A program made the translations under genes and the position numbers. The notes under the pieces are model-generated. The model was given only the letters and a program-made list of their open reading frames with translations, did no database searches and was not told the DNA's origin. DNA of 64,000 bases, from the NCBI RefSeq assembly GCF_023073315.1, contig NZ_JADPJH010000002.1:1-64000 (forward strand), in the 5' to 3' direction. Positions 55,757-64,000 of the stretch are shown one piece after another. The stretch comes from Bradyrhizobium sp. 1 (lineage in GTDB: Bacteria > Pseudomonadota > Alphaproteobacteria > Rhizobiales > Xanthobacteraceae). How positions within the stretch are numbered: the stretch's first letter is position 1; every line of letters starts with the position of its first letter.

Positions 55757-56845
55757 ATGTCCGTCACCCACGATGCCGGCATTCAGGTTCGCAAAGCCGC
55801 CTCTCTGGCAGAGCGTCCGGCCGCGCGCGGCTCGCCCGACATCAACAATCCCGCGGCCTGGATCGTGGCGATCATTCTCTTGATCATGCCGCTGATCGCC
55901 AACGGCTTCTTCCTGATCGAGATTTTTGCGACGACGCTGATCCTCGGCACCATCGCGCTCAGTCTGATGTTCCTGGCCGGCTATGGCGGCATGGTCAGCT
56001 TGATGCAGCTCACCATCGCGGGCTTTTGCGCCTACATGGTCGCGGTGTTCGGCGCCAGCGGCAACGCCAATATCAGCCTGGGTTGGCCGTGGTGGCTGGC
56101 GGTGCCGATGGCGCTAACGCTGGCGACGATCTTCGGCACCCTCGGCGGCGCGCTCGCGGTGCGCACCGAGGGCATCTACACCATCATGATTACGCTAGCG
56201 ATCGGCGCAGCGTTTTACTACTTCACCAACCAGAACTGGGCGATCTTCAACGGCCACACCGGCATCAACAATGTCGCCACGCCGCATTTCTGGGGCGTCA
56301 ATTGGCGCTGGGATATTCCCTTCTACTATGTCGTGCTTGCGGTCGCAGCAATCTGCTACTTCGCCGTCGATTACGTCTCACGGGCGCCGTTTGGGCTGGC
56401 GCTTCAGGGCGTGCGCGACAATCCGCGCCGCATGGCCGCGCTCGGCTTCAACGTCAATGCGCACCGCGTCGCGGCCTATGCGGTGGCCTCCTTCATCGCG
56501 GGCCTCGCCGGCGTGCTTCAGGTCTGGAACTATCGGCAGATTTCCCCGGGCACGGTCAGTGTCGGCGCCTGCATCGACATCCTGATCATCGCCATCGTCG
56601 GCGGCATCACCCGTCCGGTCGGCCCCTATATCGGCGCGCTGGTTTTCGTTCTCCTGCGCACCTTCGCGCTCGACTTTCTGGTCAAGATCGGGCTCGACGG
56701 TAATCGCTTCCGCCTGCTGATCGGGCTCGGCTTCCTCGCCATCGTGTTCTGGTCGTCGGACGGCGTGATCGGCTTGTGGCAGCGCTGGCGCCGGAGCCAG
56801 CGTCCTCAGGCGGATGGCGCTGGCGGAGGGCGCGGCCATGGATAG
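55757..56845 (+). CDS. Branched-chain-type ABC permease (LivM type)
   Basis: A 362-residue permease. The motif AGYGGMVSLMQLTIAGFCAY and the loop GVRDNPRRMAALGFNVNAHR are characteristic. Its last 8 bases overlap the start of the LivG-type ATPase gene, so the two are translationally coupled. Confidence 0.9.
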   Translation: MSVTHDAGIQVRKAASLAERPAARGSPDINNPAAWIVAIILLIMPLIANGFFLIEIFATTLILGTIALSLMFLAGYGGMVSLMQLTIAGFCAYMVAVFGASGNANISLGWPWWLAVPMALTLATIFGTLGGALAVRTEGIYTIMITLAIGAAFYYFTNQNWAIFNGHTGINNVATPHFWGVNWRWDIPFYYVVLAVAAICYFAVDYVSRAPFGLALQGVRDNPRRMAALGFNVNAHRVAAYAVASFIAGLAGVLQVWNYRQISPGTVSVGACIDILIIAIVGGITRPVGPYIGALVFVLLRTFALDFLVKIGLDGNRFRLLIGLGFLAIVFWSSDGVIGLWQRWRRSQRPQADGAGGGRGHG

Positions 56846-57620
56846 CGTCGCGCAACGCCTCTCCGCCGTCGGCGCCGGTGCCGCGCTGGAGCTGCGCGGC
56901 GTGACGCGGCTGTTCGGCGCGCTCGCGGCGCTGACCGACGTCACCATCACCGTCCGCCCCGGCGAACGCCGCGCCGTGCTCGGCTCCAACGGTGCCGGCA
57001 AGACCACGCTGTTCAACTGCATCACCGGCGACTTCCCGCCCTCCTCCGGCACAATCCGCTTCTTCGGCGAGGATGTTACGCACTTCCCGCCCTATGAACG
57101 CATCCGCCGCGGTCTCAGGCGAACTTATCAGATCTCGGCGCTGTTCCCCGGTCTCACCGTGCAGGACAATGTCTATCTCGCCTGCCGCGGCGTTTCCCGC
57201 GGCCGATTCTCGTTCCTGCGCCCCGGACGGAACGACGCGCTGATGTACGCCGCCGATAATCTCGTGCAGGCGGTACATCTGACTGCGGTGAAGGACCGGC
57301 GCGTCGCCGAGCTTGCGCATGGCCAGCAGCGCCAGCTCGAGATCGCGCTGGCGCTTGCCGGCGCGCCACGCTTCGTGCTGTTCGATGAGCCCGCGGCCGG
57401 CCTCTCGCCTACCGAGCGCGCCGAACTGGTCGAGATCCTGACCTCGCTGCCGGCGCATATCGGCTACATCATCATCGAGCACGACATGGACGTGGCCTTG
57501 CGCGTCGTCGAGAGCGTGACGATGATGCACAACGGCCGCATCTTCAAGGAGGGCTTGCCGGAGGAGATCCAGTCCGACCCCGAGGTGCAGGAACTTTATC
57601 TCGGAGGTGGCCATGAGTGA
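56838..57620 (+). CDS. Branched-chain-type ABC ATPase (LivG type)
   Basis: A 260-residue ATPase with Walker A GSNGAGKTT, signature LAHGQQRQLEIA (AHGQ in place of SGGQ, common in LivG relatives), Walker B FVLFDEP and switch IEHDM. ATG at 56838 gives an 8-base overlap with the LivM stop. It pairs with the ATPase half of the next protein. Confidence 0.9.
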   Translation: MDSVAQRLSAVGAGAALELRGVTRLFGALAALTDVTITVRPGERRAVLGSNGAGKTTLFNCITGDFPPSSGTIRFFGEDVTHFPPYERIRRGLRRTYQISALFPGLTVQDNVYLACRGVSRGRFSFLRPGRNDALMYAADNLVQAVHLTAVKDRRVAELAHGQQRQLEIALALAGAPRFVLFDEPAAGLSPTERAELVEILTSLPAHIGYIIIEHDMDVALRVVESVTMMHNGRIFKEGLPEEIQSDPEVQELYLGGGHE

Positions 57621-59829
57621 GGTCCGCCGCGCTCCCGTCGCGCTCGAGGTCCGCGGCCTCGACGTCTATTACGGGCATTCGCACGCGCTGCAGGGCGTCG
57701 ACCTCTCGCTCGATGCCGGCGTGTTCTCCGTGGTCGGCCGCAACGGCATGGGCAAGACCACGCTGTGCAAGGCCATCATGGGCCTTGTACCCGTGAGCGG
57801 CGGCTCGATCCGCGTCCGCGGCGAGGACATCACCCGGCGGCCGCCTGCTCACATCGCGCGGCTCGGTGTCGGCTATGTGCCCCAAGGTCGCCGCCTATGG
57901 CGCTCGCTGACCGTTGACGAGCATTTGCAACTCGCGGGCGGGATGCGCTCCGGCGCCTGGACCGTCGAGCGCATCTACGACACCTTCCCGCGGCTGGCCG
58001 AACGGAAGGACCATGGCGGCGGCCAGCTCTCTGGTGGCGAGCAGCAGATGCTTGCGATCTCGCGCGCGCTGGTAACCAATCCGCATCTCCTGATCATGGA
58101 CGAGCCGACCGAAGGGCTCGCGCCCGTGATTGTCGCCCAAGTCGAGGAGATGCTGCAGCAGTTGGGCGAAGACGGCGATATGTCCGTGCTCGTGATCGAG
58201 CAGAACATCGGCGTCGCGACCGCGATCTCGCGCAATGTCGCGATCATGGTCAACGGTCGGATCAACCGCATCATCGACTCGGCGCGCCTCGCCGCCGACC
58301 GCGAGCTTCAGCAGCGCCTGCTTGGCGTCGGGCTGCACGCCGAGCTGGAGCCGGATGTCGATGCGCCCGCGGCCGGTGGCGAAACGAACCCGGCGCCACA
58401 GCGCGCGCGCGCGAGCGGCCCGATTCGCATCTACATCTCCAACCCGACACCGCCGACACGCTGGTCCCAGCCGGTCCCGATCGGGCGGATCGAAGCGGCG
58501 GCCCGCACGCTGTCGACCCAGGTTGCCCGCCTCGACGAGACCGCGCGGCGCAAGCGCGAGCGGGCGACGGCGCAGACCTCCGGGCCCCCCGTCGTGCTGG
58601 TTGTCGGCACGCTCGACACCAAAGGCACGGAGCTGCGCTTCATCCGCGACATTATCGCCGAAAGCGGCCTTCGCACCCGGCTAGTCGACGTCTCCACCAG
58701 CGGCAAACACGCGACTTGCGATGTCTCCGCACAGGAGATCGCGCTGAACCACGGCCGCGGCGGCTCCGCCGTGTTCGGCCCGGACCGCGGCGCCGCGGTG
58801 ACGGCGATGGCGGATGCGTTTGCCAACTGGATCAAGCGCCAAGGCGACATCGCCGGCGTGATCTCGGCGGGCGGCTCGGGCGCGGCCTCGCTGGTCGCCC
58901 CCGGAATGCGCACCCTCCCCGTCGGCCTGCCAAAGCTGATCATCTCGTCAGTCGCGTCAGGCGACGTCGGGCCTTATGTCGGTCCCGCCGACATCACCAT
59001 GATGCATTCGGTCACCGACGTGCAGGGCCTCAATTCGATCTCGCGCGCTGTGCTGTCGAATGGCGCCAACGCCATCGCCGGCATGGTTAAGGCACGTCTC
59101 GATCAGCGCGAGGCCAGGGAACGCACGGCCAGCGCCGGCCTGCCGTCGGTCGGCATCACCATGTTCGGCGTCACCACGCCGGCGGTGCAGAAGATCACGG
59201 CCGATCTGCGCGAGGACTTCGAGTGCCTCGTCTTCCACGCCACCGGCGTCGGCGGCCGCTCGATGGAGAAGCTGGTCGACTCCGGCCAGCTAGCTGGGAT
59301 CATCGATCTCACCACAACGGAAATCTGTGACCTCCTGATGGGTGGCGTGTTTCCGGCTACCGACGACCGCTTTGGCGCGATCATCCGCACGCGCGTGCCC
59401 TATATCGGCTCGGTCGGCGCGCTCGACATGGTCAACTTCGGCGCGCCAGACACCATTCCCGAGCGCTACCGCACGCGAAAGTTCCACGTCCACAATCCGC
59501 AGGTGACTCTGATGCGGACGACCGTGGAGGAGAATGAGCGCATGGGCCGCTGGATTGGCGAGCGGCTCAACCAGATGGACGGGCCGGTACGCTTCTTCCT
59601 GCCGGAGGGCGGCGTCTCCGCGCTCGATGGCCGCGGTCAGCCGTTCTGGGACCCCGAGGCTGATGCCGCCCTGTTCCGCACACTGGAGCGCACGGTGCGT
59701 GCGACCGGCAATCGCCAGCTCATCCGTGTCAAGCAGAACATCAACGATCCCGAGTTCGCCTCGACCATCGTCAGCGCATTCCGAACACTATTCGGACGCG
59801 CCGGGGCGCGCCGGAGACTAGCGAGGTGA
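57613..59829 (+). CDS. LivF-type ABC ATPase fused to a Tm-1/UPF0261 domain
   Basis: A 738-residue fusion. Residues 1-245 are a complete LivF-type ATPase: Walker A GRNGMGKT (42-49), signature LSGGEQ (139-144), Walker B LLIMDE (159-164). A proline- and alanine-rich linker (about 246-325) leads to a full UPF0261/Tm-1-like domain (about 326-735) marked by VVGTLDTKGTE, AGGSGAASL and HSVTDVQGLNSISR. UPF0261 is the N-terminal half of tomato Tm-1, which binds ATP; its bacterial function is unknown. ATG at 57613 overlaps the LivG stop by 8 bases and has GGAGG 5 bases upstream. Fusion to a transporter ATPase implies that the domain acts at the membrane on the imported compound, or senses transport. Confidence 0.9.
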   Translation: MSEVRRAPVALEVRGLDVYYGHSHALQGVDLSLDAGVFSVVGRNGMGKTTLCKAIMGLVPVSGGSIRVRGEDITRRPPAHIARLGVGYVPQGRRLWRSLTVDEHLQLAGGMRSGAWTVERIYDTFPRLAERKDHGGGQLSGGEQQMLAISRALVTNPHLLIMDEPTEGLAPVIVAQVEEMLQQLGEDGDMSVLVIEQNIGVATAISRNVAIMVNGRINRIIDSARLAADRELQQRLLGVGLHAELEPDVDAPAAGGETNPAPQRARASGPIRIYISNPTPPTRWSQPVPIGRIEAAARTLSTQVARLDETARRKRERATAQTSGPPVVLVVGTLDTKGTELRFIRDIIAESGLRTRLVDVSTSGKHATCDVSAQEIALNHGRGGSAVFGPDRGAAVTAMADAFANWIKRQGDIAGVISAGGSGAASLVAPGMRTLPVGLPKLIISSVASGDVGPYVGPADITMMHSVTDVQGLNSISRAVLSNGANAIAGMVKARLDQREARERTASAGLPSVGITMFGVTTPAVQKITADLREDFECLVFHATGVGGRSMEKLVDSGQLAGIIDLTTTEICDLLMGGVFPATDDRFGAIIRTRVPYIGSVGALDMVNFGAPDTIPERYRTRKFHVHNPQVTLMRTTVEENERMGRWIGERLNQMDGPVRFFLPEGGVSALDGRGQPFWDPEADAALFRTLERTVRATGNRQLIRVKQNINDPEFASTIVSAFRTLFGRAGARRRLAR

Positions 59830-59832
59830 CCG

Positions 59833-60666
59833 ATGGCCCGGTTTGAACGCGCAGCACTCCTGAAACGGTTTCGCGAGATGGCGAGGCGCGGCGAGCCAAT
59901 CGTCGGCGGCGGCGCCGGCACTGGCCTATCAGCCAAGTGCGAGGAGGCCGGCGGCGTCGACCTCATCGTCATCTACAATTCCGGCCGCTACCGCATGGCC
60001 GGCCGCGGCTCGCTCGCGGGGCTGATGGCCTATGGCGACGCCAATGCCATCGTATTGGAGATGGCCAGCGAGGTGCTACCCGTGGTCGGCCAGACCCCGG
60101 TGCTTGCAGGCGTCAACGGCACCGATCCGTTTCGCGACATGGACGTCTTCCTCGATCAGCTGAAGGCACTCGGTTTTGCCGGTGTCCAGAACTTTCCGAC
60201 GGTCGGCCTGATCGACGGCACCTTCCGCGCCAATCTCGAGGAGACCGGCATGTCCTATGCGCTCGAGATCGACATGATCGCCAAGGCGCACGAGAAGGAC
60301 ATGCTGACCACGCCTTACGTGTTCAGTGAGAAAGAGGCCGCCGCAATGGCAATCGCCGGCGCCGACATCATCGTCTGTCACATGGGACTGACGACCGGCG
60401 GCACGATCGGCGCGCAGACCGCACTGAAGCTGAAGGCCTGCCCGGCACGCATCGACATTTGGGCTTCGGCCGCACTCAGCGTCAATCCGGACATCCTGGT
60501 GCTGGCTCATGGCGGGCCGATCGCGGATCCCGCCGATGCCGATTTCATCATGAAGAACACCCGCCACTGCCACGGCTTCTACGGCGCGTCCTCGATGGAG
60601 CGGCTGCCGGTGGAGCGGGCGCTGACGGAACAGGTGCGTCAATTCAAGGCGATCGGCGCGCGTTAA
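59833..60666 (+). CDS. TIM-barrel protein, PEP-hydrolase family (Tm-1 C-terminal partner)
   Basis: A 277-residue TIM barrel. Characteristic stretches are [44 protein letters not shown] and ENPTVGL-like [10 protein letters not shown]. The family is related to phosphoenolpyruvate mutase-type enzymes. In plant Tm-1 this domain is fused to the C-terminus of UPF0261; here the gene starts 3 bases after the fusion gene stops, so the two halves of Tm-1 are neighbours and probably a complex. Reaction unknown. Confidence 0.88.
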   Translation: MARFERAALLKRFREMARRGEPIVGGGAGTGLSAKCEEAGGVDLIVIYNSGRYRMAGRGSLAGLMAYGDANAIVLEMASEVLPVVGQTPVLAGVNGTDPFRDMDVFLDQLKALGFAGVQNFPTVGLIDGTFRANLEETGMSYALEIDMIAKAHEKDMLTTPYVFSEKEAAAMAIAGADIIVCHMGLTTGGTIGAQTALKLKACPARIDIWASAALSVNPDILVLAHGGPIADPADADFIMKNTRHCHGFYGASSMERLPVERALTEQVRQFKAIGAR

Positions 60667-60692
60667 CGCCGGAAGGTTCGAGGGAGGAAAAG

Positions 60693-63593
60693 ATGTCAGG
60701 GATGCTGGTCGGTGAATTGATCCTCTGGCTGATCGTCGCGATCATCGTGATCGTGGTTGGCGTCTACATCGTCAACTGGCTCTACCACCGTTCCTCCAAG
60801 GAGGTGTCGTTCGTCCGCACCGGCCTCCTCGGCGAACGCGTGGTGATCAACGGCGGCGCCTTCGTGCTGCCCTTCATCCACGACTACACGCCGGTCAACA
60901 TGAACGTGCAGCCGATGGGAATCGTGCGTTCGCGGCAGGACGCCGTGATCACCCGCGACCGCATGCGCGTCGACATCGAGGCCGACTTCTATGTCCGGGT
61001 CCAGGCGACCCGCGAAGCCGTCTCTATCGCTGCCGCCACCCTCGGCCGCCGCACCATGGAGCCGGAAAAGCTCCATGCGCTGCTGGCCGGCAAATTCATT
61101 TCCGCGATCCGCTCGGTCGCGTCCGAAATGACCCTTGAAGAGATGCATGAACGTCGCGGCGACTATGTCGCGCGCGTCAAGACCAATGCGGCCGAAGCCC
61201 TCGCCCTGAACGGCCTCGAGCTCGAATCCGTCGCGATCACCGATCTCGACCAGACCGACCTCGAATTCTTCAATCCTTCGAATCGCTTCGACGCCGAAGG
61301 CTTGACCCAGCTGATGCAGGACATCGAGGCCCGGCGCAAGCTGCGCAATGACATCGAGCAGGATTCGATGATCAAAATCCGTACCCGCAATCTGGAGGCC
61401 GAGCGGCAGGCGCTCGACATCGAGCGCGAGAGCGAGACGGCGCGGCTGGAGCAGGAACGCGACATCGAGATGCGCCGCGCGCTCCAGCGCACCGAAGTCG
61501 CCCGCGAACGCGCGCTGCGCGAGACCGAAGCCGAGCAGGCGCAGATCTCCGCGCGCGAAACCATCGAGCGCGCCCGTATCGCCAATGAGCAGGCGATTGC
61601 CGAAGCCCGCATCGCCTCCGAGCGCGAGACCCGCCAGAAGGAGATCGAGCGCACCCGCACCATCGAGGAGAAGGAGCTGTTGGCGCGGGAGGAGATCGAG
61701 AAGACTCGTATCGCCAATCAGCGCTCGATCGACACCACGCGGATCGCCAGCGAACGCGAGGTCCGCCAGCGCGAGATCGAGCGGATGCGTACGGTTGAGG
61801 AAGCCGAGATCGCGGCCCGTGAGGCGATCGAAAAAGCCCGGATCCAGCAGGACCGCGTCGTCACCGACGCTCGCATTGCCAACGAGGAAGAAACACGCCG
61901 CCGCGAGATCGAGCGCACCCGCGCCGTCGATGAGGCCGAAATCGCTGCACGCGAGACTACCGAAAAGGCCCGTATCGCCCAGACCTTGATCGTCAATATC
62001 GAGCGCATCTCCTCCGACGAACGCACCCGCGCGCTGGAGATCAAGCAGGTCCGCACCATCCAGGAGGCCGAGATCGAGGCGCAGCGCGCCGTCGAGGCGG
62101 CCCGGATCACCCGCGAGCGGACGCTCGCCGCCGAACGCATCGCCGCCGAGCAAAACACCCGCCAGTTGGAGATCGAGCGTAACCAGACCCTCGAAATCGC
62201 CGGCATCGCCGCACGCGAGACCACCGAGGCCTCGCGCATCGCACAGGAAGAGCGCGTCCGCTCCCTGGAGATCGCCCGCAACCGCGCCGTCGAGGAGGCC
62301 GACATCGCCTCTCGCGAAGCGATCGAGGCGGCCCGCATCGCCCAGGAGAAAGCGGTCGCGGTCGAGCGTATCCAGGCCGAGCGCGACACCGGCTCGCTCG
62401 AAATCGAGCGAACCGGCGTGCTGGAGGTAGCCGAGCTGAAGCGGCGCGATGCGATCGAGCGCCAGCGGATCACCGTCGATCTCGCGCTGGAGGCCGAGCG
62501 GATCACCTCCTCCAAGACGCGCGAGGTGCTCAACATCGAGCAGAAGAAGGCAATCGAGATCGCCGATGAAGACCGCGTCATCGCGCTGTCCGCCAAGAAG
62601 TCCGAGCGGATCGACGCCGACCGCCAGGTCCGGCAGGCCGAAATCGTCGCCCGCAAGGAGGTTGAAACCACCGACGTCTCGCGCGAGCAGGCGCTGGAAG
62701 CCGCTCGCCTCGAACGCCGCCGCGCGATTGAGCAGCTCGAGGTCGCCCGCGTCCAGTCGTTGCAGGAGGCCGAGATCGCCTCTCGCGAGGAAGTCGAGCG
62801 CGCCCGCATCTCCTCCGATCGCGGCCTGGACGAGGCCCGCATCGGCCGCGAACGCGAGCTGCGCAAGCTCGAGATCAACCGCGAGAAGGAGGTCGAGACG
62901 GTCCTGATGGAGAAGGCGATCGCCATTCACCAGAAATCGTTGGAAGAATCCGCCGCCAAGGCGATGGCCGAGGAAGCGCGGATGAGGGCCACCGAGGCGA
63001 CCGAGCGCGTCATCACCGCGCGCGAAAGCGAGATCGCGAAGCGGCGCAGGACGGTCGAGGTGATGCTCGCCGAGAAGCAGGCCGAGGAGACCCGGATTGC
63101 CGCCGACGCCGAGCGCGTCCGCGCCACCGTTGAGGCCGAGGCTCAGCGAATGCTCAACGAGGCCGAGAACGTGCTGACCGACCAGGCGCGCTACTCGCTG
63201 TTCCGCCGAAAGTTGCTCGACCGCATCGAGGGCATCGTGCGCGAAAGCGTCAAGCCGATGGAGAAGATCGAGGGCATTCGCATCCTCCAGGTCGACGGCC
63301 TCAACGGTAATGGCGGCGGGGGCAATGGCGGCCGCAGCGCCACCGACGAGGTGATCGACTCGGCGCTACGCTACCGCATGCAGGCGCCGCTGATCGACTC
63401 CCTCCTTGCCGACATTGGCGTTGAGGGCGGGAGCCTTTCAAGGATGCCGGGTCTGATCCGCGAGGCCCGCGACATGCAGGGCATCAAGGAGTCCGCGCGC
63501 AAGGGCGGCGGCGAAAAGCAGGCAACCTCCCTGCCCGCAACTGAGGGCGGCGCTGAACCGCCGGTCGAGCGCAGTCCGCGGAAAAAGAGCTGA
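60693..63593 (+). CDS. Flotillin-like membrane protein with very long 11-residue-periodic coiled coil
   Basis: A 966-residue protein. An N-terminal membrane helix (residues 8-30) is followed by an SPFH/band-7 domain (about 35-200; KEVSFVRTGLLGERVVINGG, VDIEADFYVRV) and then some 650 residues rich in E, R, A and I. From residue 317 the sequence repeats every 44 residues (4 x 11) at EIER. The C-terminus (from about 850) resembles flotillin ends, with a glycine patch (NGNGGGGNGG) and a basic tail. Flotillins normally have about 450 to 700 residues, so the coil is expanded. ATG at 60693 has GGGAGGAAA upstream. It may cluster the transporter and its fused enzyme in the membrane. Confidence 0.87.
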   Translation: MSGMLVGELILWLIVAIIVIVVGVYIVNWLYHRSSKEVSFVRTGLLGERVVINGGAFVLPFIHDYTPVNMNVQPMGIVRSRQDAVITRDRMRVDIEADFYVRVQATREAVSIAAATLGRRTMEPEKLHALLAGKFISAIRSVASEMTLEEMHERRGDYVARVKTNAAEALALNGLELESVAITDLDQTDLEFFNPSNRFDAEGLTQLMQDIEARRKLRNDIEQDSMIKIRTRNLEAERQALDIERESETARLEQERDIEMRRALQRTEVARERALRETEAEQAQISARETIERARIANEQAIAEARIASERETRQKEIERTRTIEEKELLAREEIEKTRIANQRSIDTTRIASEREVRQREIERMRTVEEAEIAAREAIEKARIQQDRVVTDARIANEEETRRREIERTRAVDEAEIAARETTEKARIAQTLIVNIERISSDERTRALEIKQVRTIQEAEIEAQRAVEAARITRERTLAAERIAAEQNTRQLEIERNQTLEIAGIAARETTEASRIAQEERVRSLEIARNRAVEEADIASREAIEAARIAQEKAVAVERIQAERDTGSLEIERTGVLEVAELKRRDAIERQRITVDLALEAERITSSKTREVLNIEQKKAIEIADEDRVIALSAKKSERIDADRQVRQAEIVARKEVETTDVSREQALEAARLERRRAIEQLEVARVQSLQEAEIASREEVERARISSDRGLDEARIGRERELRKLEINREKEVETVLMEKAIAIHQKSLEESAAKAMAEEARMRATEATERVITARESEIAKRRRTVEVMLAEKQAEETRIAADAERVRATVEAEAQRMLNEAENVLTDQARYSLFRRKLLDRIEGIVRESVKPMEKIEGIRILQVDGLNGNGGGGNGGRSATDEVIDSALRYRMQAPLIDSLLADIGVEGGSLSRMPGLIREARDMQGIKESARKGGGEKQATSLPATEGGAEPPVERSPRKKS
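61641..62531 (+). repeat. In-frame tandem repeat of 132 bp (44 residues) in the flotillin-like gene
   Basis: EIER-type boxes start at residues 317, 361, 405, 449, 493, 526, 570 and 614: spacing 44 except one unit of 33. All are multiples of 11, the hendecad period of right-handed coiled coils. Each unit reads roughly EIERTRxxxE-AEIAARExxE-KARIAxExxx. DNA copies are diverged, so the pattern is kept at protein level. Confidence 0.8.
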
Positions 63594-63603
63594 GGTCTGA
63601 CCT

Positions 63604-64000
63604 ATGCCCCGCGTCTACGTCTCAACCGTCGTCAATGCGCGCAACGACCGCGTCTGGGCGCGGGTGCGCGACTTCAACGGCCTGCCGAACTGGCACCCCG
63701 CGATCGCCGAAAGTCGCATCGAGGGCGGCGAGCCCGCGGACAAGATCGGATGTGTGCGAGATTTTCGCCTGCGCAATGGTGACCGCATCCGCGAGAAGCT
63801 TTTGGGCCTCTCCGATTACGACATGTTCTGCACCTATTCGATCCTGGAATCCCCGATGGGCGTCGAGAACTATGTCGCGACCTTGCGGCTGACGCCCGTC
63901 ACCGACGGCGACCAGACCTTTGTCGAATGGACCGCCGAGTTCGACTGCGCGCCCGAGCGGGAGACCGAGCTTGTCGGCAATATCGGCGGCGGCGTGTTCC
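63604..64000 (+). CDS. SRPBCC-family protein, cut by right edge
   Basis: The first 132 residues of a START/Bet v1-like protein: VYVSTVVNARNDRVWARVRD, FNGLPNWHPAIAES and TFVEWTAEFDC are typical of polyketide-cyclase/dehydrase-type SRPBCC proteins that bind small hydrophobic molecules. It starts 10 bases after the flotillin-like gene and so belongs to the same series. This hints that the ligand of the system is aromatic or otherwise hydrophobic. Confidence 0.83.
   Translation, partial: MPRVYVSTVVNARNDRVWARVRDFNGLPNWHPAIAESRIEGGEPADKIGCVRDFRLRNGDRIREKLLGLSDYDMFCTYSILESPMGVENYVATLRLTPVTDGDQTFVEWTAEFDCAPERETELVGNIGGGVF

Noticed and set aside
60696..62930. 744-residue open frame antisense to the flotillin-like gene
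   Set aside because: It is a by-product of the repetitive, GC-rich coding strand; its L/D/G-rich repeats mirror the sense repeats, and it has no family features.

Overview
The window is about 64% GC. Its gene families (ABC uptake systems for sugars, polyols, amides and branched-chain-type ligands, an ANTAR/AmiC amide operon, a DhaKLM phosphorelay, LacI/GntR/AraC regulators) fit an alphaproteobacterium of the order Hyphomicrobiales, most likely Bradyrhizobium or a close relative. This is inferred from gene content and sequence style; no rRNA or housekeeping marker is present. No tRNA, rRNA, CRISPR array or intact insertion sequence was seen. The region is almost entirely catabolic: seven ABC-type uptake sets, each beside its own enzymes and usually its own regulator.

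Layout. (A) 1-1197: rearranged edge with a 5'-truncated AraC gene and an N-terminal fragment of a HAD phosphatase. (B) 1198-7063, minus strand: binding protein, two permeases, a ThuB-like dehydrogenase, ThuA and a LacI regulator. It resembles the rhizobial thu disaccharide system but has no ATPase gene. A divergent SDR lies at 7228. (C) 8103-18226, minus: an amide operon in the order amiC, amiR, binding protein, two permeases, two ATPases, formamidase/acetamidase, a tandem nitrilase-family protein and an SDR. Its leader holds a strong intrinsic terminator, a competing hairpin and an ANTAR-like hairpin. (D) 18498-30187, minus: class III aminotransferase, dipeptide-type ABC transporter, amidase, penicillin-acylase-family protein and Rieske oxygenase, with a divergent GntR regulator. 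(E) 31215-41493: a polyol or sugar module with ABC transporter, zinc dehydrogenase, PfkB kinase resembling YihV, class I aldolase resembling LacD/YihT and an enolase-superfamily enzyme; a divergent LacI regulator and an SDR face it. (F) 41636-51681, minus: about 10 kb of overlapping genes joining a complete ABC transporter (two different ATPases and a small membrane protein) to a dihydroxyacetone-kinase PTS made of separate EI, HPr, DhaM, DhaL and DhaK, plus a small HTH-like protein.

(G) 52337-64000, plus: a branched-chain-type ABC transporter whose second ATPase is fused to a Tm-1/UPF0261 domain. It is followed directly by the matching TIM-barrel (PEP-hydrolase family) gene, a 966-residue flotillin-like membrane protein with a long 44-residue (4 x 11) repeat, and an SRPBCC protein cut by the window edge. 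This is the most unusual part of the window and the best candidate for an undescribed system: an uptake ATPase covalently tied to a putative ATP-binding enzyme, next to a membrane-scaffold protein.

Genes inside each operon commonly overlap by 4 or 8 bases (ATGA-type junctions), which supports co-expression and helped to choose start codons. Functions rest on recognised motifs and gene order; transported substrates are inferred and mostly unknown.
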